Counted from the stretch's first letter, positions 9,004 through 18,721 are shown. The stretch is DNA of 64,000 bases from Candidatus Melainabacteria bacterium (GCA_003242885.1 QKMZ01000007.1:339146-403145); one strand, 5' to 3'. Made by a program: numbers and translations. Notes: generated by a model from the sequence alone, not told the origin.

Positions 9004-9951
9004 TTACGCTGTAACGGGTTCTTTAGCGCTTTTGTGCTCTATAGCCGATTGCGATGCCGAGCTTTGTTTTCTCGCGCGCGTGAATTCAGGATGGAAAATT
9101 CTTGTAATCCATGCTGGTTGTGCAGCGCTTGTGCCCAGTGAAATCACAATGTGAACGAGTGCTCCCCATGTGAAAAATTGGAAGAATTCCCATTCCGTAA
9201 AGTGAAAGGGTAGAGGACTGTAAGGCGCCACCAAAACAACTAATCCAGTCAATATGATATTTGCGCTCAGAAAAACCATCAAAGGTTTCGTTTGTTTGTA
9301 GGAAACCATCTTCCAGCTTGGGTACACAACCCAGAAAAGCACATGATAAAAAATGAAGTTAGTTAGGTTGACTGGGTGGATGAGGCCCATCATTACAAAA
9401 GCTAGACCGAGTGATTCAAATGCGCACACGTTTGTTATTTGATCTTTGGTAAGAAACTTTCTGTGTCTGAAGAACAAGTAGCCGTACACGCATGCGCTTA
9501 TCACATAGCCACTCCAGTAGAACAGCTCAGCCTCGTGCTTATGCCCAAAGTGCGGGGATCGTGTTGATGCAAAAAATACAAATGTGTTGCAGACAATTGA
9601 GGCGACTCTAAGTAGTTTTGTTTCGCTCCAAAGGTTTGGCATCACATTCTCAAACATCAAATAGACTTCGCTGAAGACGTAGTGAATGCCAAATGCGACG
9701 AAGAGAAGCGTAGGGTTTTCGAGGCTGGCAAGAAGCACCGACGCGCCAATAAGCAACATAAAATACGCAGCGGTGGAAGGGCGCTTCATAGCGTCGACTA
9801 CATATTTCTTGGAGTACGGAACTGCTAGAAAATAATGCGCGATTGTGAGCGGCATTGAAAAAACCGCAAATGCCATCGGCTTGCAAAAAAACAGCGGTAT
9901 GGCGACCGCGAAGAGAAAACTGAAAAGGCGTAGTATCAAATACGATGGCAT
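9004..9951 (-). CDS. Polytopic membrane protein of unknown function
   Basis: A 315-residue protein with about eight hydrophobic helices over residues 5-285 and a charged C-terminal tail. Several histidines sit inside or at the edge of the predicted helices (AHYFLAVPY, FGIHYVFSE, FYHVLFWV, WGALVHIVI). Such a pattern could bind metal or heme and is reminiscent of integral-membrane oxygenases such as the Brp/Blh group, but I cannot establish homology. The ATG start is at 9951. It converges with rpiA. Confidence 0.7.
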   Translation of the reverse strand: MPSYLILRLFSFLFAVAIPLFFCKPMAFAVFSMPLTIAHYFLAVPYSKKYVVDAMKRPSTAAYFMLLIGASVLLASLENPTLLFVAFGIHYVFSEVYLMFENVMPNLWSETKLLRVASIVCNTFVFFASTRSPHFGHKHEAELFYWSGYVISACVYGYLFFRHRKFLTKDQITNVCAFESLGLAFVMMGLIHPVNLTNFIFYHVLFWVVYPSWKMVSYKQTKPLMVFLSANIILTGLVVLVAPYSPLPFHFTEWEFFQFFTWGALVHIVISLGTSAAQPAWITRIFHPEFTRARKQSSASQSAIEHKSAKEPVTA

Positions 9952-10130
9952 TCAAACGCCAGCTGATTGAGGCGTCACGATTATACCTCGGGGGCGTAAA
10001 GCCTCACAGGTTCGGCATCTTATGCAGAATGCGTTAGGTCCTGCAGCAAGGCGCCATTCAACGCTTTGCAACCAATTAGAATCGCTTAAACCTCACGTAG
10101 GTTCTGCAATCTGATTGATGTCAAGTGTCG

Positions 10131-10850
10131 TTATGCTACTTTTTCGCCATCGAATGATTCAAATTCGCAAAAGGAATCACCGTAAATGTATTTGTGATTC
10201 CATTCAGGAACTCTACGCAAATAGTCTTTGATCTGCGCAAGCATCTGCTTGTTTTTCCGAACATCGAGCCGAAATACGATCGGTGACCATTTTGGTCCCC
10301 AAATCTTGGTAATCAAAAAGGTGCGCACAGGCGTTAGCTTGAATGCCGAGTCAACGATTACGCGAGTTTTGTTTTCCCCTAGCTTTTCGAATTTGATGTC
10401 AACCATCCTGTCGACGGTCACCCAGAAGTTTCCCTTCACACGCAATTGAATGCGCTGACCTTCTTCGAACGTTTCGATTTTGGACTTTGGTAACTGAGTA
10501 GTTGCTCCAAGGCTCAGTTCAAATGCCTGTTCAAGCGGCATATCCAAATCTTCGAACGCAATGAAAGCACTGGCGCCTTGATTTTTCAGTCTGTGCCACC
10601 AAACAAAGTGATGAATCATTGCCGAAATTAAGAGCAGTCCCACGATAGTTGTGGCAACGCCGAACTGAAACGAGAGTAAGCGAGCCATCGGGAGACCTGT
10701 AACAAGCGCCATCAATGTGGGCGGGAGAGTGAACACCATCGCGTAAATAGTGGCGCCTACTATGGGTCTTAGGTAATCCTGCGGCTGGATGTGCTCTGGA
10801 TTTAGAATGGGCAGGTCGATTACTACGAGTTCTTGGCTCTCTTCAGACAT
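10131..10850 (-). CDS. Two-helix membrane protein with cytosolic C-terminal domain, unknown
   Basis: Starting at the ATG at 10850 (AGGGTG lies upstream; an in-frame GTG three codons earlier is possible) it encodes 239 residues. Two hydrophobic helices lie at about residues 30-52 and 58-80. A soluble C-terminal domain of ~150 residues alternates strands and helices and includes RIQLRVKGNFWVTVDRMVDI and a basic end. No family is recognised. The architecture of two helices followed by a beta-rich cytosolic domain is like that of PH-like membrane proteins, but this is speculative. Confidence 0.65.
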   Translation of the reverse strand: MSEESQELVVIDLPILNPEHIQPQDYLRPIVGATIYAMVFTLPPTLMALVTGLPMARLLSFQFGVATTIVGLLLISAMIHHFVWWHRLKNQGASAFIAFEDLDMPLEQAFELSLGATTQLPKSKIETFEEGQRIQLRVKGNFWVTVDRMVDIKFEKLGENKTRVIVDSAFKLTPVRTFLITKIWGPKWSPIVFRLDVRKNKQMLAQIKDYLRRVPEWNHKYIYGDSFCEFESFDGEKVA

Positions 10851-10968
10851 TAAATGCACCCTGGGCTGAGTCTTAGATATTTATATGCCCGATTTTGTGC
10901 ATTTTCTCCCTTCTCCGAGAGACGGCGCTGTGGCGGCTTTGCTAAGCTGAGAGGCTTGAGGAGGCATT

Positions 10969-11796
10969 GTGCTCAAAAAAGTGGTGTTATCGCTTCTAAT
11001 CCTCTATCTGGTCGGAGCCGTAGCTCTGAACAGTCCTTTGTTCAGCCTCTGTGTCATTTCTCCGTCCCGAAAAATAGATCCGGCACGATTTGATGTGATT
11101 CAAGGAGCCCAAAAGCAAAGGTTTATTGTTAGGTCCGGGACAGAAAAATTAGAAGCTTGGTTTTTTGCGGTCAAAGGTTCGAAGTCGCTCGCCGTTGTAC
11201 ACCATGGAAGAGGTGGCAACCTATATAACAAAGCATTTCTAGCTCAACAGCTAATTGACCGTAAATTGTCTGTGGTGGTTTACGATTATTGTGGCTATGG
11301 TGCTAGTTCAGGTCCCGCATCATTGAGTAGTTTCAACCGAGATGCGCTTGCAGTGCACGATTTCTCGAGTGACAAATTTGGATTTGCTCCTTTGAAGACC
11401 GTTATTGTTGGAGAGTCCATTGGTACTGGGCCGGCTTGCGTTGTAGCTTCCCAGCGAGAGTGTGCTGGATTGTTCTTGCAGGCACCATTTACGTCATTAC
11501 CTCAGGAAGCTAAAAGCTGCGTACCACTTCTTCACGTGTATCCGGATTGGTTATTTCCACAGCCGAGTTTCGAGAATATTAAGTATGTGAGAGGGAAGCA
11601 CCCACCTTTGCTGATTGTTCATGGTGCTAAGGATAATCAGATTCCCGTATCTCATGCGAAAGCACTCTTTGAAGCCGCGACCCAACCCAAGACATTGGTC
11701 ATCCTCCCCAACGCCGGTCATAGAAATGTTGGTGGTGCTGATCCTGAACAGTTCGGAAAGGCTCTGACACAGTTTCTCAGCGAGATTAAGAATTAG
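10969..11796 (+). CDS. Alpha/beta hydrolase (BEM46/ABHD13-like)
   Basis: A 275-residue protein anchored by an N-terminal hydrophobic helix (residues 4-20). The hydrolase fold shows HHGRGGNLYNK (oxyanion region), VVVYDYCGYGASSG, nucleophile VGESIGTGPA, acidic residue in VHGAKDNQIPV and His in NAGHRNVGG. These are the features of membrane-tethered BEM46/ABHD12-13-like serine hydrolases. The GTG start at 10969 has GAGGAGG about 6 bases upstream, which fixes the start. Its 3' end overlaps the convergent RDD gene by 11 bp. Substrate unknown; probably a lipid or ester. Confidence 0.85.
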   Translation: MLKKVVLSLLILYLVGAVALNSPLFSLCVISPSRKIDPARFDVIQGAQKQRFIVRSGTEKLEAWFFAVKGSKSLAVVHHGRGGNLYNKAFLAQQLIDRKLSVVVYDYCGYGASSGPASLSSFNRDALAVHDFSSDKFGFAPLKTVIVGESIGTGPACVVASQRECAGLFLQAPFTSLPQEAKSCVPLLHVYPDWLFPQPSFENIKYVRGKHPPLLIVHGAKDNQIPVSHAKALFEAATQPKTLVILPNAGHRNVGGADPEQFGKALTQFLSEIKN

Positions 11797-12238
11797 CCTG
11801 TGTTTGCACTACTATGCATTTCGCAATCATGTCGTGTAGACATTGCTCTTTCTTTGAAACAAAAAACAGAAGATATCCAATGCCGAAAGAAAATACTGAT
11901 GCATACTTGCTCATGTGTCTAGCGAGAGCGCGTGATTTGCTGATTTGTCCACCTTGAAGATCAGTAACGGTTAATCCCAAGAGTAGTTTTCCAGGCGTCG
12001 CCTGAAATTTTGAACCTTCAAATAAAACGTGATACGCAAATGCAATCGCCACCCCGATTGCCAAACTGATCATCGCTACTTTTCCAGCAGCAAGATGAAC
12101 GTTCATTTGAACACAGAGAGCAAAAAATATGATGCGGGCAAGAAAAATGAAAGTTCCTACGATAAGAGAATCTGCCAACCATGCGGTTAGTCGTTTTGTG
12201 ATAATAGGAAATTTTTGATTATCTTGTGTGTTGCTCAT
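11786..12238 (-). CDS. RDD family membrane protein
   Basis: A 150-residue protein that begins its RDD domain at KRLTAWLADSLIVG (the Arg and Asp pair of the family) and continues with ATPGKLLLGLTVTDLQGG. Three hydrophobic helices are visible (about 20-40, 48-68 and 110-128). The function of most RDD proteins is unclear; some affect ion transport. Its ATG overlaps the TGA stop of the upstream gene (ATGA), indicating translational coupling with the exported protein encoded before it. Confidence 0.82.
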   Translation of the reverse strand: MSNTQDNQKFPIITKRLTAWLADSLIVGTFIFLARIIFFALCVQMNVHLAAGKVAMISLAIGVAIAFAYHVLFEGSKFQATPGKLLLGLTVTDLQGGQISKSRALARHMSKYASVFSFGIGYLLFFVSKKEQCLHDMIAKCIVVQTQANS

Positions 12239-12879
12239 TTTGTTTCTTCAAATGTGGCCATCGGCAAGAATGGTCCATCAATTCCTGGATAGGTATTTCC
12301 CTCAGGAAGTGACAGTTCCAAACTGTTTTCATTTAGCCAATGAATAAGTGACGCAACATAGCTGTTGCTTGTCCAAAAGCCTATGCTGCCAATCTTGAAT
12401 GGGCGCACTATTGGACTGTACATAAACTTACCTTTGTTTATGTTTGTCATTCCGTTTTGCGCCATAGTAATCAATTTAAAGGCGGATTCTCTCGAGAGTT
12501 TTTGTGGTTTGCCAAAATCATCCCAACTCCTTATGTTGAATAGGGGAGAAGTAGGATGCTTTGGGTGTATGTATGCTTGCAAGAAAACAGGAAATAAAGC
12601 TGGGATTTGATACACCAGCAATGTATCGTGTGCATACGTGGTATCCCAGCCGCCATTGATGTACCAAGTGGCTGAGGGCTTATCGTCCGTGAGCATAGTC
12701 AATTTCATACCGAGGTGATATGAGCCGAAGTCTCCCCACCTTTGATAAGTGAGGATGTAAGTGATTCTCTCCGCCGCCTTATTTGCGTCAGTTCTCGAGA
12801 TCTGTTGTGACAACGCTGGAGCAGCGGCGCTTGAAGCGATTAAAAGTGAAACGAGGATAGCTATTGATAAGCGACGCAT
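12235..12879 (-). CDS. Exported protein of unknown function
   Basis: Start chosen at the internal ATG beginning MRRLSIAILVSLLIASS, a clear Sec signal peptide with cleavage likely after ALS; the in-frame extension to 12939 lacks signal character. The mature ~190 residues are rich in aromatic residues (TYQRWGDFGSYHLGMKL, WYINGGWDTTY) and look like one globular domain. No family recognised. It is translationally coupled to the downstream RDD membrane protein through a 4-bp overlap, so the two may act together at the envelope. Confidence 0.68.
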   Translation of the reverse strand: MRRLSIAILVSLLIASSAAAPALSQQISRTDANKAAERITYILTYQRWGDFGSYHLGMKLTMLTDDKPSATWYINGGWDTTYAHDTLLVYQIPALFPVFLQAYIHPKHPTSPLFNIRSWDDFGKPQKLSRESAFKLITMAQNGMTNINKGKFMYSPIVRPFKIGSIGFWTSNSYVASLIHWLNENSLELSLPEGNTYPGIDGPFLPMATFEETK

Positions 12880-13245
12880 ATCTATTCGATGTGGGGTTGT
12901 TCTTGTTACCGCGGCAGGATTTGCAAAAGGTGGTTCCAATGACGACTATTTGCGTCAAATGTGCCGCGGTATGAAAGTTGTCCTTGACCTGTTCTTGATA
13001 AAAGCAAATGTAAATTTATGCCATTGAAAACTGTCAAGAAGCAAAATTGCTCGCGCTCTTGGGCCGAAAGGGCAGTTTTCATTCCAGCTTGAATCACCGA
13101 AAGGCAATTCCTCGCGCACTTCTCAGATTTAGGGAGAAAGTTTTGCGCTTGCGAACAAAATGCCTTAAGCTGCTCTGCTGTAGCTGTCAAAATACCGCTG
13201 CGTACCTAGCAAGCATTGTTGTCATTGGGATTCGGGTAACTCTAA
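12880..13245. other. Divergent intergenic region, 366 bp
   Basis: Separates the minus-strand exported protein from the plus-strand exported protein starting at 13246. Short open frames on both strands have no recognisable content or ribosome sites. It must hold both promoters, but I see no convincing -35/-10 pair. Confidence 0.4.
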
Positions 13246-15027
13246 GTGCAAAAAAACAATCGTAGAAGCATAGTTTGTACTTGTCTTGCTACGTCGTTTT
13301 TCCTTCAAGCTAATGTGGCGTGCTTCGCTAGTGAAAGCGTTGCAGCTATGTCGTCGCCACCCGGCACCGAAGCCGCGCACAGTAATGTAGATTTTGGTGA
13401 ACTCCCTATTGCTAAGGATATGTTGGTCGCTGCTGCTGACTTGAAATCAGCTACCGAATCACCGGCAAAAAATTCGGATATTGCACCGAATGGTGAAAGA
13501 CCGGATGATGGTGGTGACAAACTATTTGATGATAAGGCAGATGGAAAGCCGAAGAGCGGAGACTTAGAAACAAAGTGTAATTCGGCTCCTGGTGATAGAG
13601 CAGCGTCTACAGATGAAGTGAATCTTGGCACTGCATATGATGCTCACCCGAAGGCTATTGCTCAAAACTTTGGCGACAAAGTAATTTTGCGAGGAGACGC
13701 TTCCGTTGCACCAAGCGAAGCGGCGCGGCAGGTCGATGTATTGACCAAGCAAATACTCTTAAAAGAGATAGAACTGCAGAGGTACAACTTGCATTACGCC
13801 TTGGAGGTGGCTAAGCAAGGACGCTGGAAAGGATGGCGTTATGCATTCTTTCAAGAAATAAACTCTGGCATGGGTTTGACTGGTTCGATTATCTCCACGT
13901 CAAACCGCGGACAAGCTTTGCATAATGCCAAGCGAGTCAATCTTCATAAACAGCTTGCTGCAAACTACATTCCAATGATTGGTTCTATCATTGGTGCCAG
14001 TGCGGCGGCCGGCGAATTTGGTATCAACACCTACCACGAAATGGTGGCGCGCTCGCGCGGATTTTCTCCTACGGCGGCTGTAAAAAAAGTACGTGGTCTA
14101 CAACAAGATATTGATTCATTGATCGATAAACGCGACGCCCTTATGCGAATTGAGGCTTCAGAGCCAAGCCTTCATGAGTACGTCACCGTAGACGATGTTG
14201 AAGGAAGAGTTTTGAAAGATATGCGCGACCAGTCGCTCATGGAATTCGAGCGCTTTCACATTGGTGCTCGTAAAACGCTCGGCTTCCAGCAAGCTCAGTA
14301 CCTGTTTGACGTCGCCAAATACACTACCAATGCGATTGGCTGCAACTGGGCTTATTTGTCTCTTGCTAATCACCATCGTATATGGAACGGACGCGCTGGT
14401 GTGATGTATGCGATTTCTGGTCAGTTGACTTGTTATGCACCTATTCTCAGCAGACTGTTTGCTAAGGGCTATGGTGAATTCACCAAAATGGGAATGAAGG
14501 ACATTAGAGAAGAAGCTCGCGAAACGAATATGGCTAGGCTCTCCGCTGACCTTAATGACTTAAACCAAATTATCAAAAAGCATCAAGAACACAATCCAGA
14601 AGTTGCCACCACTGTCGTTATGCAGGGTGATTACGAAGCTCACGAGCGGACTTTCACTAATGAAATCAATGCAGCGAAAAAGAGAGCAGATGCAGCAAAG
14701 CTTACTGCAACTCAAAATATCGGAGCAGGCCTGTTTGTCGGTGGTTTGAAGACAGCATCAGGAGTCCTCTTCATCGTGCCTGGTTTCAACCCCAGTTACA
14801 ACAAGTCTGATACACGTTCTTCGCGTGTCACTAACGACTTGTTGTTTACGACAGCTATTCTTGGATTACCTGCCGGTGTGTTTTCAATGCTCGACACTCT
14901 GCGCATTCAGGTTCGTGGTGAAATCAACCGACACAAGGCCGCCAAGGAAGGAAAACTTCCTGGACAACTCGCTGTTGCTCGTTTGAAAGAACTCGATCAG
15001 ATGGAACGCAAGCTGAAGTCTTTGTAA
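13246..15027 (+). CDS. Exported protein of unknown function with membrane-active C-terminal region
   Basis: 593 residues from a GTG start. The N-terminus (residues 1-29) is basic then hydrophobic and ends in CFA, compatible with a Sec signal. Residues ~30-160 are disordered and acidic. From ~165 a helical domain begins (VLTKQILLKEIELQRYN), with a Gly/Ala-rich hydrophobic stretch around IPMIGSIIGASAAAGEFG and another near GLFVGGLKTASGVLFIVPGF. Long charged helices lie between. No family recognised. It converges with the kinase at 15030, with only 2 bp between the stops. Confidence 0.68.
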   Translation: MQKNNRRSIVCTCLATSFFLQANVACFASESVAAMSSPPGTEAAHSNVDFGELPIAKDMLVAAADLKSATESPAKNSDIAPNGERPDDGGDKLFDDKADGKPKSGDLETKCNSAPGDRAASTDEVNLGTAYDAHPKAIAQNFGDKVILRGDASVAPSEAARQVDVLTKQILLKEIELQRYNLHYALEVAKQGRWKGWRYAFFQEINSGMGLTGSIISTSNRGQALHNAKRVNLHKQLAANYIPMIGSIIGASAAAGEFGINTYHEMVARSRGFSPTAAVKKVRGLQQDIDSLIDKRDALMRIEASEPSLHEYVTVDDVEGRVLKDMRDQSLMEFERFHIGARKTLGFQQAQYLFDVAKYTTNAIGCNWAYLSLANHHRIWNGRAGVMYAISGQLTCYAPILSRLFAKGYGEFTKMGMKDIREEARETNMARLSADLNDLNQIIKKHQEHNPEVATTVVMQGDYEAHERTFTNEINAAKKRADAAKLTATQNIGAGLFVGGLKTASGVLFIVPGFNPSYNKSDTRSSRVTNDLLFTTAILGLPAGVFSMLDTLRIQVRGEINRHKAAKEGKLPGQLAVARLKELDQMERKLKSL

Positions 15028-15029
15028 GA

Positions 15030-16931
15030 CTACTTATCTTTTGGCGTTTCAGTTTGGACTTCGGCGCCATAGGTTTTCCAAAATTCTTTTGCTTCGTCTT
15101 CTTTCTTGAGATTTTTCAGCTTCCAGTAGACATCTCTTACTCTGTCGCCTGTACGCGGATTTTCTTTCCCCAAAACTTTTTCCAAGACGCTTACTTCCTT
15201 CTTATAGTAAGGAATTGCTTCGTCGAGCCTTTTTTGTTGAACCAAGATATTTCCTAGTTGGTTGTAAGCGTTTGCGCAAGTAAGGGTATCTCTGTTTGGA
15301 AATGCTTTTTCTACTAGCAGGACCAGTTCGCGATCAACCGCTTCTGCTTTCTGAAGCTCATTTGCTCCGCGATAAGCTTGACCTAAACGCTGAAGCGGAA
15401 GCAACGAGAGAGGATCTGCTTCACCTTTCGTTCTTACTTTTATTTCTCGCGAAAGGCGAGCCTCTTCAATTGCTTTGGGGTAGTTCTTCTCTTGAAGATA
15501 GATTTCAGCCAGCCAATCGTGCATTGACCCTCTTTCAAAATCTTCGCCGTGTTTTGCGTTGAGTTTCAGTGCTTCTTCAAAGGTTTTCTTTGATGCTGCC
15601 CAGTTGGACATATTGCTTTGAAGTTGCGCTAACTGCATATAGATCGATTCCCGATCGTGATCTGGCGCATTCCCAGCTTTTGCAGCTTTTAAAGCCTTTC
15701 TTAGCTCGATTTCCGCGCTGGCATAATTTGCTGGACCGTTATTGCTGGTCATCTGCGCGGAGCGCGCGAGTGCATTCCAAGGCGCCGGTGCGAAGGTCTC
15801 TTTGAGCTTGGGGCCGATCGTAAAAATTCCTACTGCTGTAGTTATGAGCGCAAAAGAGATAATTCCGAATTTCAACGCTTGCTTAGGAGACAGATGCTTC
15901 TCTAACTTTTTGTACTTGTGTTTTGCGGGACCATCTGGATTTTGAATAAACTGATTCAGATCTTCAGCCGACTGCCAGCGATCATTCGGGTCTTTCTCGA
16001 GACATCCTTGAATTGCGCTCATTAGAGTACGAGCAGGATGTTTGGCTGGTTTCACAAACTCTAGGTTGCTGTGCTTCATCAACACTTCAAGCGCACTATC
16101 AGCAACAAATGGAGGTTTGCCCGTTAAGCACTCAAACGCGACGCAACCAAGCGAATAAATGTCTGATCGTGCATCCGCATGTTTCCCCAGGCACTGTTCC
16201 GGGCTCATGTAGTGCGGTGTTCCGAATACCTCACCGGTCTGTGTCAAGTTTGCCTGATTTTCTTCATCGACAAACTTTGCAATACCAAAGTCAACGATCT
16301 TCGGAATTTCTTCTCCGTTAATTTGAGCAAGAATGATATTTGCCGGCTTTAAATCTCGATGGACGACACCTGCTTCATGAGCATGTTTCAATCCCGCGCA
16401 GATTTGGGAGATGATTTTTTTTGTTCTTTCTTCTCCAAAAGTTCCAGCTTGTTTTATCGCGTCTGAAAGAGGTATTCCATCAACAAAATCCATTACTAGA
16501 TATGCGCCGTTTTCGTCGTATCCGAATTCGCGAACGGTGGCAATGTTATTGTGATTGAGTGATGTAGCCGTTTTCGCTTCTTGCTGAAATCGCATCGCCG
16601 CTTTCGCCTGCATGACGCCAGGTTTGATCAGTTTGATCGCAACGATGCGATCGAGCATCAAATGTCGTGCCTTATAGACGACACTCATCCCACCCTCACC
16701 GAGTTTCGAAATTACTTCAAAACGGCCGGCAATTGTTTGGCCGATTACTGAGTCGTTCTGCGGAAGGCTCGATGGAAGGATTGATGAACCCCCTCCTTCA
16801 AATGAAAGTGTTTCGGAACCTGAAAATGTGTCGCTAGTCGAATCTAAAAATTCATTTTGAACGTGCTGCGATACATCTTGTCCAAGAACAAGATCGATCT
16901 TTTCTTGTTTCCTCAGGTCTTCCTTGCTCAC
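15030..16931 (-). CDS. Hanks-type Ser/Thr protein kinase with C-terminal TPR domain
   Basis: Kinase domain at residues ~70-330: GEGGMSVVYK, catalytic K100 in VAIKLI, HRDLKPAN (D193), DFG (D214), GTPHYMSPEQC. A transmembrane helix lies at 353-373 (LKFGIISFALITTAVGIF). The C-terminal ~250 residues contain TPR repeats with NYASAEIELRKAL, AIEEARLSREIKVRT and AIPYYKKEVSVLEKVLG. It is close in style to the kinase at 6365 (both read GGMSVVYKA) but has a better defined TPR array. It lies 7 bp after a small membrane protein gene and is probably co-transcribed with it. Confidence 0.93.
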   Translation of the reverse strand: MSKEDLRKQEKIDLVLGQDVSQHVQNEFLDSTSDTFSGSETLSFEGGGSSILPSSLPQNDSVIGQTIAGRFEVISKLGEGGMSVVYKARHLMLDRIVAIKLIKPGVMQAKAAMRFQQEAKTATSLNHNNIATVREFGYDENGAYLVMDFVDGIPLSDAIKQAGTFGEERTKKIISQICAGLKHAHEAGVVHRDLKPANIILAQINGEEIPKIVDFGIAKFVDEENQANLTQTGEVFGTPHYMSPEQCLGKHADARSDIYSLGCVAFECLTGKPPFVADSALEVLMKHSNLEFVKPAKHPARTLMSAIQGCLEKDPNDRWQSAEDLNQFIQNPDGPAKHKYKKLEKHLSPKQALKFGIISFALITTAVGIFTIGPKLKETFAPAPWNALARSAQMTSNNGPANYASAEIELRKALKAAKAGNAPDHDRESIYMQLAQLQSNMSNWAASKKTFEEALKLNAKHGEDFERGSMHDWLAEIYLQEKNYPKAIEEARLSREIKVRTKGEADPLSLLPLQRLGQAYRGANELQKAEAVDRELVLLVEKAFPNRDTLTCANAYNQLGNILVQQKRLDEAIPYYKKEVSVLEKVLGKENPRTGDRVRDVYWKLKNLKKEDEAKEFWKTYGAEVQTETPKDK

Positions 16932-16938
16932 GAAAGGT

Positions 16939-17121
16939 TTACTGACCAGTAAGTGCTTTGGAAATCATGGTGCCAGCGAATGCCCAGACACCAAGAACGA
17001 TAATTGCGATCCCCGCGAGTACCATCACAAGCTTGCCCCAATTGGATGGTGGATTTGGATCGTAAGGATCTTCAGGCATTTTGTTCACCTTTTCGCGGAC
17101 GAACTTTAATTGAGACTCCAT
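16939..17121 (-). CDS. Small single-pass membrane protein upstream of the kinase
   Basis: 60 residues with an N-terminal charged/proline part (PYDPNPPSNWG) and one transmembrane helix (LVMVLAGIAIIVLGVWAFAG) near the C-terminus. I prefer this strand over the overlapping opposite frame because it has a textbook membrane segment and lies 7 bp before the kinase start, as expected for an operon partner. Function unknown; it might interact with the membrane kinase. Confidence 0.6.
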   Translation of the reverse strand: MESQLKFVREKVNKMPEDPYDPNPPSNWGKLVMVLAGIAIIVLGVWAFAGTMISKALTGQ

Positions 17122-17216
17122 TCAAGATTATAGACCGGAGAATCTTAAAAGCGTTCAAAAGGTGCTAAAAATGACATGGGAGCACAAGTAATTAGTTTAG
17201 GGATTGTCATAACCTG

Positions 17217-17795
17217 GTGATCAGCTTGGCCGAACAAGTTCAGAGAATAAGCGAAGAAGAGGCGCTTGCTGAAAGCAAGAAGGTGCTTCTCTCTAAGTTG
17301 CAATCAGAACTGGAACCTGAAGAAAGCATTCTCTGGTCGGAGCTAATTAGGCCTGACGTGCGCCGATTGAAGCTTGTAAGGGGGATTGCGCTCGGCGCAA
17401 TGGGTTTGCTTTTTATTCTGACGAGTACGCTGTCGCTGACAGGTCCAGAGCCGACGGCACTGAATGTTTTGATCGAAATAGTATTTGCATTTTTCGCAAT
17501 TAGGTTTGCAACTAAATTTCTTGACCAGAGTGGATTTAGTTTACGCCCGAGAATCGCGATCCTGACAAACATGCGCGCCATTGAATGCGATAGCAACGGA
17601 GCACAAACTATTGCTTGGTATACCGACCCAAATTTCGGAAACGTACAGGCGAATCAGACACGGATCGACTTGGGAGATTTATTTTTCGCGAAAGATGATG
17701 AAGGCAGAATGTTTGGCTTCAAAGACGTACCGAATGCCGCCGTTGGCGCTGAAATTCTATTCCGTGCGCAGGCGAAAGTCCGCGCAAATAAGTAG
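17217..17795 (+). CDS. Membrane protein with PH-like C-terminal domain
   Basis: 192 residues. The N-terminal ~55 residues are a charged helix, followed by ELEPEESILWSE, the short motif that commonly precedes bacterial PH-like domains. Two hydrophobic helices (about 58-78 and 82-100) come next, then a beta-rich segment with ILTNMRAIEC and FKDVPNAAVGAEIL. The arrangement is the same as in the protein at 52718-53284. The start is GTG with no strong ribosome site; a TTG three codons later is an alternative. Function unknown. Confidence 0.65.
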   Translation: MISLAEQVQRISEEEALAESKKVLLSKLQSELEPEESILWSELIRPDVRRLKLVRGIALGAMGLLFILTSTLSLTGPEPTALNVLIEIVFAFFAIRFATKFLDQSGFSLRPRIAILTNMRAIECDSNGAQTIAWYTDPNFGNVQANQTRIDLGDLFFAKDDEGRMFGFKDVPNAAVGAEILFRAQAKVRANK

Positions 17796-17805
17796 AAGCA
17801 ATCGA

Positions 17806-18711
17806 TCATTTGCCGTAGAAGTCCGCTTCGATTCGTACTTTCTTGATGCCGTCAGGAAGTTGAAGTTTTAATGCGCAGTGTTCGAGTGCGCTGCGAGCAG
17901 CATCGACAAATTGAAGACCCGACGCTTGATCTCTAGATTTGCCAAAATACACCGGCACCACTCTTATGTTGGTGAATTGTCGGTCTCCATCAATTACAAA
18001 TGTAGCGCGGGCAATCACATCAACTGAATTAGCAACAGGTGATTTCCAGTTTTTCCACAATTCATCACACACTGCAACACGAAACATCGCGAGATGAGGT
18101 GGCATAGGCGTTTTGTCAAAAACCTTATCTTGAAATCGTGTGTACACTCGATCTCCAAATCTGAAGTCTTTCTTCTTGGTTGCTACTTCTATAGCTTCGC
18201 AAAGCTCTTCAGAAACATGTCCGTCGATGTTGACTTGATGCGCGACTCTCCAAAGTGCGGCTTCCGAGCCGGAAGACGGCAATTGACCTATTCTGGCAAC
18301 TGCGCTCGAGTACGCCGTGTTAATCACGTGGTTGTAATTGATAAACTTACCGTCCAGCTCATTTGAGTGAGCGTTGAGATTCGCCCATATCGCAAGTGTT
18401 GCAAGTTGGTTTGGGTCGGTTAGTCCGCCGACAATTTCTCCGGCAACTTTGTCGAGGAGCTTTTGGTGCTCTTGATACGAGATATCCTTTTCGCTTGCCT
18501 CTGCCAATGAGATGATTTGCTGCTCAATCGCGTGCAATTTAGCGTCGCCATATACGTCCGTTTCGCCCGCGGCGAAAGAAGGGGTGAAAAGGAGCATCGC
18601 CGCAATCAAAAATCCGGAAACGCTTGGACTGACGTGTCTTTTCAAGTTTTTTACTCTCTTTGAAGGCGTCAACAATGATACCGCAAGCGGACTGCCGCTG
18701 TTTTTGGGCAT
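17806..18711 (-). CDS. Exported protein with TonB C-terminal-like domain
   Basis: Start chosen at the ATG at 18711 (MPKNSGSP), giving 301 residues. A basic region and a hydrophobic segment ending in FAAGE (about residues 28-50) form a long signal peptide. The middle is helical. The C-terminal ~90 residues (VDVIARATFVIDGDRQFTNIRVV to VRIEADFYG) have the pattern of a TonB C-terminal/periplasmic domain, in which a final strand pairs with a partner. The start is only 10 bp from the divergent kinase start, so either the promoters overlap or one of the two starts is annotated too early. Confidence 0.62.
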   Translation of the reverse strand: MPKNSGSPLAVSLLTPSKRVKNLKRHVSPSVSGFLIAAMLLFTPSFAAGETDVYGDAKLHAIEQQIISLAEASEKDISYQEHQKLLDKVAGEIVGGLTDPNQLATLAIWANLNAHSNELDGKFINYNHVINTAYSSAVARIGQLPSSGSEAALWRVAHQVNIDGHVSEELCEAIEVATKKKDFRFGDRVYTRFQDKVFDKTPMPPHLAMFRVAVCDELWKNWKSPVANSVDVIARATFVIDGDRQFTNIRVVPVYFGKSRDQASGLQFVDAARSALEHCALKLQLPDGIKKVRIEADFYGK

Positions 18712-18721
18712 AAAGAAATAG

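Noticed and set aside
9952..10130. tRNA in the gap
   Set aside because: A GGTTCGG-like string occurs but there is no acceptor or anticodon stem arrangement.
16924..17109. Small gene on the plus strand
   Set aside because: The opposite strand encodes a better small membrane protein next to the kinase; the plus frame lacks any domain character.
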